The notes under the pieces are model-generated. The model searched no databases, was not told where the DNA came from, and worked only from the letters and a program-made list of their open reading frames with translations. From Bacteroidaceae bacterium (lineage in GTDB: Bacteria; Bacteroidota; Bacteroidia; Bacteroidales; Bacteroidaceae), in the NCBI GenBank assembly GCA_017461605.1, contig JAFTXN010000002.1, forward strand, positions 124,001 through 188,000: 64,000 bases of DNA, read 5' to 3'. Below, piece after piece: positions 19,704-27,894 of the stretch (position 1 is the first letter of the stretch; each line of letters starts with the position of its first letter). Both the position numbers and the translations under genes were made by a program.

Positions 19704-19747
19704 ATCTTAATGTTTTAATACCTTATTTATATTATTGAATAACGCTG

Positions 19748-19755
19748 CAAAGTTA
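19748..19755 (-). promoter_or_regulatory. -7 promoter element for pgi
   Basis: TAACTTTG on the minus strand, 45-52 bp before the pgi start; the -33 element is not evident. Confidence 0.45.
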
Positions 19756-19893
19756 CGCCTTTTTCAGAGAATAGCGAAGTGCGTGCCGCTGAGATGTTTG
19801 AGAATTTGCCGGCGATTTTTCAAACTGCAGTGTGCAAAATTGAATAGTTTCTTTAGAAATCATTATGCAAAACGCGGAAAATTGCACAAAGGT

Positions 19894-19924
19894 TTTGCGG
19901 TTGTGCAATTATATCCTACATTTG
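19894..19924 (+). promoter_or_regulatory. promoter of the OmpP1/FadL gene
   Basis: -33 TTTG (19894-19897), 19-bp spacer, -7 TACATTTG (19917-19924). Matches TTTG-N19-TAnnTTTG and lies about 30 bp before the start codon. Confidence 0.78.
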
Positions 19925-19952
19925 CGCCCGAATTGATATTAAATTTATAAAT

Positions 19953-21464
19953 ATGAGAAAAATTTTCTTAACCTTGGCGGCCGCAATGGTCGTTTCACTT
20001 TCAACTAACGCAGGTGGCTTGCTGACCAACACAAACCAGAACGCGATATTCCTGCGTAACCCGGCGCGTGATGCAGCTATCGGTATCGATGGTGTGTATA
20101 GCAACCCTGCAGGTATAGCCTTCTTGCCGCAAGGTCTGCACTTGTCGCTGAGCTGGCAGGCTGCTTGGCAGAAACGTCAGATCACATCGACTGCTCCTTT
20201 CTATATGCTGAATGCCAACAATCCGAGCGGCACTCGTTTCTTCGAAGGCACTGCCGTTGCTCCGGTCATCCCTTCGATTCAGGCTGCATACGTCATCAAC
20301 GACAAGTGGAGTGTTTCTGCACAATTTGCCGTTGGTGGTGGCGGTGGTAAGTGTGAGTTCGACAATGGTCTGCCTATGTTTGAGCAACTCATGGGTGGCC
20401 AGCTGGCTTCGGGCATTGCTGCTGCAGTCAGTCCCGGAACGCAAGGCTATCAATACACCATGAATCAACAACTCACCGGAAAGCAGTATTTCTATGGCAT
20501 CCAGCTCGGTGCCACTTACAAGATTACCGACAAGGTTTCTGTGTTTGGTGGTGTGCGTGGTGTGATTGCGAACAGTGGTTATGAGGGTGCCATCACAGGT
20601 TTCTCGGTGAACGGTTTCGATCGTGCCCAGTTGAATGCCATGATGTCGCAAGGCTATCAAACTGCCTACGAAGGTGCTCAGTTTGCTGCCGGAGAGGCTC
20701 AGCGATATGCCGAACTGGCTGCTACAGCAACCGACCCGACACTTCAGGCTCAGTATGCTGCAGCTGCGCAGAGCTATGGCGATGCTGCGCAAAAGTATGC
20801 TGCAGCCGCAACTCAGGCCGGCACTGCCGCGTTGATGACTTCAAGCGACTTGGTGCTCGACTGTCAGCAGAAAGGTTTTGGCATCCAGCCCATCCTCGGT
20901 TTGGACGTGAACCTGGGAAAATTGAACTTGGCTGCCAAGTATGAGTTCCGTGCTAAGATTGAATTGGAGAACGAGTCTAACAATTCGCCCAACGTGGATG
21001 CAGCATTTGCTGCCTATCAAGATGGTGCCAAGGTGCGATCTGACATCCCTGCGCTCCTGACGCTCGGTGCTCAGTATTCTTTCGACAAGAATGTGCGCCT
21101 CATGGGTGGTTTCCACTACTACTTTGACAAGGACGCTAAGGGCAGTGCCACACAGGTTGACAAGAACACTTGGGAAGTTACACTCGGTGCCGAATGGGAC
21201 GTAAACAAATGGCTCACTGTCAGCGCAGGAGCACAGCGCACGCAGTATGGTTTCGGTGATGATATGCAGGACACCAACTTCAACATCAGCTCGACGGCGC
21301 TTTGCCTCGGTGCTTCGTTCAAAGTCAGCGAGCACGTCAACATCAATGCCGGATATATGCACAGCTTCTACGAAGACGACAAGTTGGAGCGCGGCAATGG
21401 TATCACAGATATCTACACGCGTAAGAACGACGTGGTGGGTGTGAGCGTGGATCTCCGCTTCTAA
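19953..21464 (+). CDS. OmpP1/FadL family outer-membrane protein
   Basis: 503 residues. A signal peptide (MRKIFLTLAAAMVVSLSTNA) and a mature N-terminus LLTNTNQNAIFLRNPARDAAIGIDGVYSNPAG of the FadL/TodX type are visible. The rest is beta-strand-rich and ends in an aromatic residue (VGVSVDLRF), as expected for a 14-strand barrel that takes up hydrophobic compounds. Residues about 222-296 form an unusual Ala/Gln/Tyr-rich low-complexity insert (for example AQYAAAAQSYGDAAQKYAAA), probably an alpha-helical extracellular or lumen segment. Single-gene unit with its own promoter and terminator. Confidence 0.88.
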   Translation: MRKIFLTLAAAMVVSLSTNAGGLLTNTNQNAIFLRNPARDAAIGIDGVYSNPAGIAFLPQGLHLSLSWQAAWQKRQITSTAPFYMLNANNPSGTRFFEGTAVAPVIPSIQAAYVINDKWSVSAQFAVGGGGGKCEFDNGLPMFEQLMGGQLASGIAAAVSPGTQGYQYTMNQQLTGKQYFYGIQLGATYKITDKVSVFGGVRGVIANSGYEGAITGFSVNGFDRAQLNAMMSQGYQTAYEGAQFAAGEAQRYAELAATATDPTLQAQYAAAAQSYGDAAQKYAAAATQAGTAALMTSSDLVLDCQQKGFGIQPILGLDVNLGKLNLAAKYEFRAKIELENESNNSPNVDAAFAAYQDGAKVRSDIPALLTLGAQYSFDKNVRLMGGFHYYFDKDAKGSATQVDKNTWEVTLGAEWDVNKWLTVSAGAQRTQYGFGDDMQDTNFNISSTALCLGASFKVSEHVNINAGYMHSFYEDDKLERGNGITDIYTRKNDVVGVSVDLRF

Positions 21465-21500
21465 TCTGCAAAATTCATCTTATCATTTATAGTTAGACGC

Positions 21501-21543
21501 GACGTGTCGCAACTGCTTCGGCGGTTGCGGCACGTCTTTTTTT
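21501..21543 (+). terminator. terminator after the OmpP1/FadL gene
   Basis: A 16-bp stem with two G-U pairs (21501-21516 with 21521-21536), closed by a TTCG tetraloop and followed by seven Ts. Confidence 0.92.
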
Positions 21544-21630
21544 GCTGCTTTTACGTGAGCGGTAAAGCTCTTTGCGTAGCTGTGTGAGGTTGAGAGGTGA
21601 TGGTGTAAGGGGTGCGCGGAAATCTTCTCG

Positions 21631-21726
21631 GCCTGACACTGCAGTATCACGGCTTGACACTGCAGTATCACGGCTTGACACTGGAGTATCTTGTGCTTGA
21701 TACTGGAGTATCATGCGCTTGATACG
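21631..21726. repeat. 21-22-bp tandem palindromic array, locus 3
   Basis: About 4.5 units start at 21631, 21652, 21673, 21695 and 21717. Each has the form GCTTGAcACTgcAGTaTCacg, whose core TGACACTGCAGTATCA is nearly self-complementary. Unit 4 (TTGATACTGGAGTATCAT) differs from unit 2, but its arms remain complementary (GATACT/AGTATC). It lies between the convergent terminators of the OmpP1 and MBOAT genes. Nothing else is visible in the 428-bp gap. Confidence 0.85.
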
Positions 21727-21778
21727 ATTTTCTCTCGGCTTGACAAAAGTGGGGGAGTGCTTTGACGTTTCTTCAGAT

Positions 21779-21815
21779 GCAGAAAACCGGAACTTCGCGA
21801 TGCGAGGTTCCGGTT
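21779..21815 (-). terminator. terminator after the MBOAT gene
   Basis: A 14-bp stem with one G-U pair (21785-21798 with 21802-21815) and a 3-nt loop, followed on the minus strand by TTTTCTGC. It is about 80 bp beyond the MBOAT stop. Confidence 0.75.
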
Positions 21816-21892
21816 GCTTGTGCGTTGCAGTATTGTTCGCAGTGCTTGCGAGCAATCTGTATGTGCGAGGGGGTGTTTCTGAACTTGTCGGC

Positions 21893-23752
21893 TTAGAACT
21901 GGAAGTAGATGAAGGCTTGCAGGTCGGCCGTGATGAATTGGTAGATCACGAAGACGGCAGCCACAATCACCGCTACCATGGCCGGTATGGGCATGAGGGC
22001 AAAGCTCAGACGGTAGCGACGCTTGAAGTTGATGGGCAGCCAGTGAATGATCATACCGATGACGATGAGCAGGAACACGGCGCGGTATTCCCAAACCACG
22101 TTGGGGATGATGTCGAGCTTCCAGGAGCTACCGATCTGCTGCACCATGTTTTTGGCTGTGTTCCATGCGTGCTCGTTGGCTGTGGCAGGGTCGAGGTTGG
22201 AGCCCGAGCGGAAGAACAGACGCGTGAAGGTGATGAAGACGAAGGTTTGGAACACGGCCCACACATAGGCTGTGCGGCTGAAGGCGGAACGGCCTCCGGC
22301 CAGATGGTAGACGTAGCGGACGAGCGAGCCGCCGTAGATGACGAGCATCCACACGAAGAACATGTTCCACACCGGTGCGGGCTGGTAGATGCAGAGTGCT
22401 CCGAGTAGCGCCAGGGTGGCGGTGAGCCATATCATGCGGGTGTGCCAGCCGAAGTCGCGCCAAAACTTGAAGATGATCATACCGATGCCGTTCAGTCCGC
22501 CCCAAATCATGAAGTTCCAGCTCGCGCCGTGCCAAAGTCCGCCCAGCAGCATGGTGATGTAGGAGTTGATGTTGGCAATAATCTTCAGGCGCTTCTCCGG
22601 GCGGAAACGTGCCACGAGGCCCAGCGTGATGGCCAGTCCGATGACGAAGAGTGCGGCCCAGACGCTGCCCGAAAGGATGAGGGCGATGAGCGAAATGAGG
22701 ATAATCCAGAAGTAGGTGCCGAAGGTGGAATTGCGGTTACCGCCCAGGGGAATGTAGAGGTAGGTCTGCAACCACTGACTCAGGGAGATGTGCCACCGCT
22801 TCCAGAAGTTGCCGGCGTTGGGTGCTTTGTAGGGCGAATTGAAGTTCTTGGGCAGATAGAATCCCATGAGCATGGCCACACCGATGGCGATGTCGGTATA
22901 TCCGGAGAAGTCGGCATACACTTGCAGAGAGTATCCGAAGAGTGCCATGAGGTTCTCGAAACCGGAGAAAAGCAGTGGGTTGTCAAACACACGGTCAATG
23001 AAATTCACGGCAATGTAGTCGCTCAAGATAATCTTCTTTGCCAAACCGTTCAGAATCCAGAAAACGGCGATGCCAAACTGTCGGCGTGCCAGGAAATAGG
23101 GCTTGTAGAGTTGGGGGATGAATTGGCTGGCACGTACAATGGGACCGGCCACAAGCTGAGGGAAGAAGCTGACGTAGAAACCGAAGTCCAGAATGTTCTT
23201 CACAGGTTCCACCTTGCGCTTGTACACGTCGACGGTGTAGCTGATCACCTGGAACGTGAAGAACGAAATGCCCACGGGAAGCACAATCTGGTCCACGCGG
23301 AATTGCTCGGTGCCGGTGAGGGTGTTGCCAATCCATGCGAAGGCATCGAACACGTGCAACTGGCAGCCGAAGAGGTCGTTCACCATGTTGGTGAGGAAGT
23401 AGGCATACTTGAAGTAGCACAGCAGGAACAGGTCAATGGTGATGCCGGTGATGAGCCATGCTTTGCGCTTCAGCCCGTCGGGACAGGCATGAATGCGGTG
23501 GGCTATCAGGAAGTCCGAGCAGGTGACGAACAGCAGGATGAGCACGAAGAGGCCGCTCGTCTTGTAGTAGAAGAAAAGGCTGACAAAGCACAGGAAAGCG
23601 TTGCGCAGCAGTTTGCGGCTGTGTATCGTGCTGAACACAGCAAATACCAGGGCGAAGAAAGCCCAGAAGTAGAACTGCGTGAAGAGCAACGGGGAGTTTT
23701 CGTCGAAGGCGAAAACATTTTTCAGAAACGAGAATATGGAGGACAATTCCAT
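21893..23752 (-). CDS. MBOAT family O-acyltransferase (AlgI/DltB/PatA-like)
   Basis: 619 residues, with at least ten hydrophobic segments. The family signatures are PVGISFFTFQVISYTVDVYK, FFPQLVAGPIVRASQFIPQL, YADFSGYTDIAIGVAMLMGF, FWKRWHISLSQWLQTYLYIPLGG, and the catalytic His in LLGGLWHGASWNFMIWGGLNG. Such proteins move acyl groups across the inner membrane onto exported polymers (alginate, peptidoglycan, teichoic acid). The two SGNH hydrolases encoded just upstream on the same strand probably act with it in the periplasm, as AlgJ/AlgX or PatB do. The acceptor polymer is unknown. Confidence 0.9.
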   Translation of the reverse strand: MELSSIFSFLKNVFAFDENSPLLFTQFYFWAFFALVFAVFSTIHSRKLLRNAFLCFVSLFFYYKTSGLFVLILLFVTCSDFLIAHRIHACPDGLKRKAWLITGITIDLFLLCYFKYAYFLTNMVNDLFGCQLHVFDAFAWIGNTLTGTEQFRVDQIVLPVGISFFTFQVISYTVDVYKRKVEPVKNILDFGFYVSFFPQLVAGPIVRASQFIPQLYKPYFLARRQFGIAVFWILNGLAKKIILSDYIAVNFIDRVFDNPLLFSGFENLMALFGYSLQVYADFSGYTDIAIGVAMLMGFYLPKNFNSPYKAPNAGNFWKRWHISLSQWLQTYLYIPLGGNRNSTFGTYFWIILISLIALILSGSVWAALFVIGLAITLGLVARFRPEKRLKIIANINSYITMLLGGLWHGASWNFMIWGGLNGIGMIIFKFWRDFGWHTRMIWLTATLALLGALCIYQPAPVWNMFFVWMLVIYGGSLVRYVYHLAGGRSAFSRTAYVWAVFQTFVFITFTRLFFRSGSNLDPATANEHAWNTAKNMVQQIGSSWKLDIIPNVVWEYRAVFLLIVIGMIIHWLPINFKRRYRLSFALMPIPAMVAVIVAAVFVIYQFITADLQAFIYFQF

Positions 23753-23806
23753 GGGAGTTTTGTTTGATTATCGTTATGTGTGATAGTGGGTCGCTGTGAG
23801 CCGAGT

Positions 23807-25096
23807 TCATTCGGCGGGATAGGTTTCGAAAGCCGCCGAACGGGGTTCGGAGGGTGTCGGGCGTGCGGGCTCGGTGTTGAGCGGTGCCATCAGGGCATCA
23901 AACAGCATTTCGCCATTGAGCCGGTAGCCTTCGGTGGAGAAGTGCACGCGGTCGCGGGCCATCAGTCCGGCGTTGCGCCAGCGGGTAGAGCCACCCAGTC
24001 CGCCCATGATGGCAAACATGTCCCACACGCAGCCGTTGCTCTCGGTGGCCAGTTGCCTGAAGGCCTCTCTCACCCGCAGGGCGTTTCGGTTGGGCGCTCC
24101 CTTGCGATAGCTGTCGTTGTTGGTGATGAAGAGGAAAGCACAGTCGGGCGACACGCGACGGATGCGCTTCATCAGGGCCCGATAGTTGGCTTTGAATTCC
24201 TCGGGGTCGAACTTGTCGGCCGGTACGTGGGCGTCGTTGATGCCGATGGCAAAAATCACGAGGTCGGGGCGCACCCATCGGAGGTCGCGCTCCAGGTCCT
24301 CGCACCGAAGCCATGAGGGCACAGCCGCTCCGTTGATGCCCGAAGCATAATAGCAGAAGCCCGGAATGTCGTTGTCGGGGATGATTCCGGTGAGCGTAAA
24401 TGTTTCGCCTTCGGGGATGTGAAAATAGATGGTGGCAGTGTCGCGCAGCTCATTGTAGTAGAATGTATAGGTGCCGCTCCGGTCGTGACGTGCAGCATAT
24501 CTGCGTTCGCCCTCGTGCATGACGTAGGGACGCACACCGCCAGCCGAATCGCTGCCGATGAGGTGCAGACGGCTGAACTTCCATTCCGGTTCGGATGCGC
24601 GGCTGTTGAGACGGAGCGTGATGGAGGCGATGCTGTCGGTGGTTCGGGCTGCGATGCCGGTGATGCCGAGCGGTCCTGCCGGCTCCTTGGCCAGGTTGCG
24701 CCAAGTGCTCCAGCGTCCGGTGTAGTCGATGGTGTAGTTCTTGTCGTAGTTGGTCTTGGCCATGGCAAAGGGGAACAGGATGCCGCGCTTTGCAGGGCGC
24801 ATGCCGGGCTGTGTGCTCAGCAGGGTGCGCAAGCGATGCGAGAAGACACCGGCCTGCACGTGCGAACCGCCCACGTGCCACAGGTTCACGTTGTGTCGCT
24901 TGCCGGCTTGCAGCTCGCGCACTTTGGCATAGAATGTCTGCATGCTGCTGCCGTCGCCCATGATGTGCAGGGCGGCAGAATCGCGCAGCACGCATGCCGG
25001 CAGGCTGTCGGGGGTGGCGCGATGCTGTGCGGAGATGGCGATGAAGCATCCCGCTATCACGGCAATGAGGAGGAGAGTACGCTTCAGGCTGTTCAT
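23807..25096 (-). CDS. SGNH/GDSL-type hydrolase or acyltransferase partner of the MBOAT gene
   Basis: 429 residues with an N-terminal signal peptide or anchor (LLLIAVIAGCFIAISA). Block I reads WHVGGSHVQAGVFSHRL, where the usual GDS is GGS but the serine remains. Block III is IFAIGINDAH and block V is ARDRVHFSTEGYRLNGEML with the catalytic Asp/His. A middle insertion (residues about 100-270) looks like a beta-rich carbohydrate-binding region. The start overlaps the stop of the upstream SGNH gene by 4 bp (ATGA), implying translational coupling. Confidence 0.82.
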   Translation of the reverse strand: MNSLKRTLLLIAVIAGCFIAISAQHRATPDSLPACVLRDSAALHIMGDGSSMQTFYAKVRELQAGKRHNVNLWHVGGSHVQAGVFSHRLRTLLSTQPGMRPAKRGILFPFAMAKTNYDKNYTIDYTGRWSTWRNLAKEPAGPLGITGIAARTTDSIASITLRLNSRASEPEWKFSRLHLIGSDSAGGVRPYVMHEGERRYAARHDRSGTYTFYYNELRDTATIYFHIPEGETFTLTGIIPDNDIPGFCYYASGINGAAVPSWLRCEDLERDLRWVRPDLVIFAIGINDAHVPADKFDPEEFKANYRALMKRIRRVSPDCAFLFITNNDSYRKGAPNRNALRVREAFRQLATESNGCVWDMFAIMGGLGGSTRWRNAGLMARDRVHFSTEGYRLNGEMLFDALMAPLNTEPARPTPSEPRSAAFETYPAE

Positions 25097-26520
25097 TGGG
25101 CGTTAACGGTTTGGGTGGAATCGGCTGCCGTAGCTGTGTTGTCGGCCATACGCCATTTGTAATACTCGTAGGTGTTCAGCAGCGAGCGGCTCAGCAGTTC
25201 GCCCACGCGCTCTGCACCGAGACGTGTGAAGTGGATGTGGTCGTTGCCGGCCAACTGGGGTTGGGCTTTCACCCACTGCGCCATGGAGTTGTGGCCTCCC
25301 ATCACCTCATACATGTCCCAATAGGCTGCTCCCTCGCTGTGGGCGGCCTTCTTCAGCGCTGCGATGATGTTGGGCAGGGCAGGGTAGGTCTGCATCTTTC
25401 CCTTGATGCGTGTCGACATGTCCGAAGGTCCGATGAAGAGCACTGCGGCTTGGGGCGCTTGCTGACGGATGTGCTTGATCTGTCGGGCTATCTGGTTGGC
25501 GTAAGTCTCAATGGATTTGTCGCCTTTGAGGTAAGGAACGGAGTTGCCGCCGTATTGCAGAATGATGAGACGAACGTTCTCGTTCTTGTAGAAGTCGGCC
25601 AGCTGTGCCGCATTGATATTGGTGAACATCGTTCCGGAGCATCCGCGCATCGGTATGTTGTCCACAGCCACGCCGGTCTCGCTGTCGAGCATCACGCCAT
25701 ACACGTCACCGCTGCCCGAAAGGCTGAGGGCCACCTTGGTGGTGCTGTCGGGCAGGGTGAAGCGCAGACGGCCGGTGCCCTGAGTGGGGGCCAAACTGCG
25801 GCTCTGCCCTGCACAATGTGCTGTGATGGTGGACGAATTGTTGCCGGCCACCACGGTGAGGCGTGTGAAGTATCTGTGACTGTCGAGCGAGTCTTTTCCG
25901 CCACGCGGGAAGAAGGATGCGTGAGCCGTTCCGCCGGTGAGGTGTGCCACCTGTGCCATCACGCCGTAGCGGTTGCTCGTGCTGCGCAACTCGGCCGGCC
26001 CGTAGGCCAAGTGGCGCGGCGGTACGGGGCTGATGCTCTGTCCGATGGTGAATGCGCCCACTGTCTGGTGCAGCGGCAGGAGGCCCACACCCGTTCCGCC
26101 GAACTTCTGCTGCAGATAGCGGCGCAGGGTGGAGGTCATGCGGTCGCCTTCCAGCTGTGAGTCGCCGTAGTGGAGAATGCGCAGATGCTTTTCTCCGGCA
26201 TTGTCGAGGGCGGCAAAGAATTCGTCCCAGGCTTTCAGGTTGTCGGCCGGAAACTGAATGCGGCTCGGGTCGTTTTTCAGAAATTGCAGATAACCGCTCT
26301 CTTCCTTGACGCGTGTCTCGCGAAGACGGCGCGCCAGGAGTTCTTCAGGACTCTCCTCGGGGGCCTTATCTTCCTTGTCGGATTCCAACACTTCGGTCAG
26401 GGTGGGAAACTCCCAATGCCAAGGGCCGACCTGAATGCCGTCCTTGGGGAAAATCACACATAGCACAGCCAAAGCTGCGATAACGGAGAAGATAAAAATG
26501 ACAATTTTGTAGGCTTTCAT
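25093..26520 (-). CDS. SGNH/GDSL-type hydrolase, first gene of the MBOAT cassette
   Basis: About 475 residues from the ATG at 26520 (MKAYKIVIFIFSVIAALAVLCV, a membrane anchor). An in-frame ATG 93 bp upstream is rejected because a -7 promoter element (26545-26552) lies between the two. Block I is LRILHYGDSQLEGDRMTSTL with the catalytic Ser, block III is LIILQYGGNSVPY, and block V is NDHIHFTRLGAERVGELL. The domain order matches its neighbour at 23807, suggesting an old duplication. Confidence 0.82.
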   Translation of the reverse strand: MKAYKIVIFIFSVIAALAVLCVIFPKDGIQVGPWHWEFPTLTEVLESDKEDKAPEESPEELLARRLRETRVKEESGYLQFLKNDPSRIQFPADNLKAWDEFFAALDNAGEKHLRILHYGDSQLEGDRMTSTLRRYLQQKFGGTGVGLLPLHQTVGAFTIGQSISPVPPRHLAYGPAELRSTSNRYGVMAQVAHLTGGTAHASFFPRGGKDSLDSHRYFTRLTVVAGNNSSTITAHCAGQSRSLAPTQGTGRLRFTLPDSTTKVALSLSGSGDVYGVMLDSETGVAVDNIPMRGCSGTMFTNINAAQLADFYKNENVRLIILQYGGNSVPYLKGDKSIETYANQIARQIKHIRQQAPQAAVLFIGPSDMSTRIKGKMQTYPALPNIIAALKKAAHSEGAAYWDMYEVMGGHNSMAQWVKAQPQLAGNDHIHFTRLGAERVGELLSRSLLNTYEYYKWRMADNTATAADSTQTVNAQ

Positions 26521-26544
26521 ATTCTTTGTTCCAAAAAATCTCCG

Positions 26545-26552
26545 CAAAGTTA
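26545..26552 (-). promoter_or_regulatory. -7 promoter element of the SGNH-SGNH-MBOAT operon
   Basis: TAACTTTG on the minus strand, 25-32 bp before the ATG at 26520; no clear -33 TTTG. Confidence 0.5.
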
Positions 26553-26766
26553 TAAAAATCAGAGCAATCACTATGGTCCGTTTTAGTGCAAAATGGAGAC
26601 CTCGGGAGAACAAGGGGTGAAATTGTCAAACGGAGGTGTAATATCGGCCGGTGCCTAATGCGATTTGCTGTCGATAAGTCAGCGAGTCGCACCGGCAAGT
26701 GGCTGTGCGATGGTGCACTGTGTTCGGGTTCAAAAGGCTTTTGCATTTGTGCCTTGGCGTTGTGCG

Positions 26767-26833
26767 AAAATCTGCAGTGCTTGCAGAATTTTCCGCAAGC
26801 ACTGCAGAAAAATCTACAAGCACTGCAGATTTT
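26767..26833. repeat. 21-bp-period palindromic intergenic array, locus 4
   Basis: Three units start at 26772, 26793 and 26814 (period 21). The left end AAAATCTGCAGTGCTTGCAG (26767-26786) and the right end (26814-26833) are inverted repeats with one mismatch. The ends match those of the 151-bp elements at 47791 and 54038, with only 27 bp between the arms. It lies upstream of the SGNH operon. The bases between it and the operon promoter hold no recognisable feature. Confidence 0.85.
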
Positions 26834-27153
26834 TGCGCAATGGGTATGCTTTCATGCATCCGTATATAGTTAAGTGTTGGGAGCTATTTCTGAAACGATA
26901 GGTTGTTACATACACATTGATAAATGGTTCGGTCTTGATAGAGGTAAGGAGAAAAAATCTTTTAAAGGTTAAAAAAAATTGTGTGTATACCAAAGCAATT
27001 TTAATAAAAACATCGTAGGAGTACCAGGAAAAAGAAAATAATCAGTATGTTTGCAGTCAGAACAACTCTAAAAACATTGCCTATGATATAATAACGCGTT
27101 GTAAAATACGCACATCTTGAACATATTAGAAAAAGCGTTATGCTGAAATTCAT

Positions 27154-27293
27154 GCTTTGAAACCTAGACACTTTCAAGTACCCGTGAATAAGGCAGAGAC
27201 GCTCACGTCAATGGCGTGGGCTCAACTCTCGTATTTGGGTACAGGTAGTCTAGGACCTCAAAGCAAATCTCAGAGTTCTGTCTGCGCTTTTTT
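27154..27293 (+). ncRNA. candidate structured RNA (6S-like rod; possibly the Bacteroidales-1 family)
   Basis: A long rod can be drawn by hand: GCTTTGA (27154-27160) pairs with TCAAAGC (27258-27264), CCTAGAC (27163-27169) with GTCTAGG (27248-27254), and GTACCC (27178-27183) with GGGTAC (27237-27242). The inner hairpin GCTCACG/CGTGGGC is at 27201-27207 and 27215-27221. The stems are broken by asymmetric bulges, and six Ts at 27288-27293 end the region. A TTG at 27117 is at -33/-36 spacing. A rod with internal bubbles recalls 6S RNA and the Bacteroidales-1 motif; family membership is not verified. Confidence 0.5.
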
Positions 27294-27364
27294 ATGTGCG
27301 TAACAGAGCAGATGAAGAACATGGCTGTTAGGACAGAACCCCCAAACATTAAATCATAAAAATC

Positions 27365-27380
27365 TCTGTCAAATGACAGA
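27365..27380 (+). promoter_or_regulatory. short palindrome just upstream of the small secreted protein gene
   Basis: TCTGTCA and TGACAGA form a perfect 7-bp inverted repeat separated by AA, 17 bp before the start codon. It could be an operator or a small 5'-UTR hairpin; nothing further supports either reading. Confidence 0.3.
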
Positions 27381-27396
27381 ACTAAAAAAACAAATT

Positions 27397-27765
27397 ATGA
27401 AAAAGTTAATTCTTATGGCTATCAGCCTCGTTTTGTTGTCAACTTATGCAATTGCAGATACAGTGGTAATGAAGACTATGGAGACAAGCGAAGTCGCTTC
27501 TTCTGGCCCAGTTGTGGTATTTCGTACAACTCAAAAATTGACAGCAAAAGATGGATGCCAAATCTATTTCTATACTAATAGAGTATGCAAGATGTACGAC
27601 TCCAATGGTCGACTGGTAGTTTCCTGTAAGTATCGTTTGATGGACGGAGAAGCTTTTCTTACAGACGATGCAGGTAATGAGATTTACAAAGGAAGTTATC
27701 GTATGGCTGATGGACTGAATTTGGCATGGGTTCGATTTGCTGGAGTATATTATTATAGAAAGTAA
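27397..27765 (+). CDS. small secreted protein of unknown function
   Basis: 122 residues starting at the ATG at 27397 (MKKLILMAISLVLLSTYAIA), which places a normal signal peptide at the N-terminus; an ATG 24 bp upstream would add a charged stretch before it. The mature part (about 102 residues) is beta-rich and repeats short motifs: QIYFYTNRVCKMYDSNGRLV and EIYKGSYRMADGLNLAWVRF. The surrounding DNA from about 26.9 to 27.8 kb is clearly more AT-rich than its neighbours, suggesting transfer or a young gene. Not assigned to any family. Confidence 0.65.
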   Translation: MKKLILMAISLVLLSTYAIADTVVMKTMETSEVASSGPVVVFRTTQKLTAKDGCQIYFYTNRVCKMYDSNGRLVVSCKYRLMDGEAFLTDDAGNEIYKGSYRMADGLNLAWVRFAGVYYYRK

Positions 27766-27829
27766 TATTATCCTGGAATATAGTTAGTCAGCCCAATACT
27801 ACAAGGCTGCATGCTATATATTAAATCAC

Positions 27830-27865
27830 AGAGGCCGTCCGGAACTTCCCGAACGGCCTCTTTAT
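27830..27865 (+). terminator. terminator after the small secreted protein
   Basis: A 13-bp stem with one mismatch (27830-27842 with 27849-27861) and a short T-rich tail; it may also serve the convergent lipoprotein gene. Confidence 0.7.
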
Positions 27866-27894
27866 GGTGGTAGTGTGAATGTCTGTTTTTGGGC

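Noticed and set aside
21631..21726. Possible CRISPR array
   Set aside because: Units are directly adjacent, with no unique spacers of 25-40 bp, and no cas genes are present. The same reasoning excludes 60854-60960 and 36441-36934.
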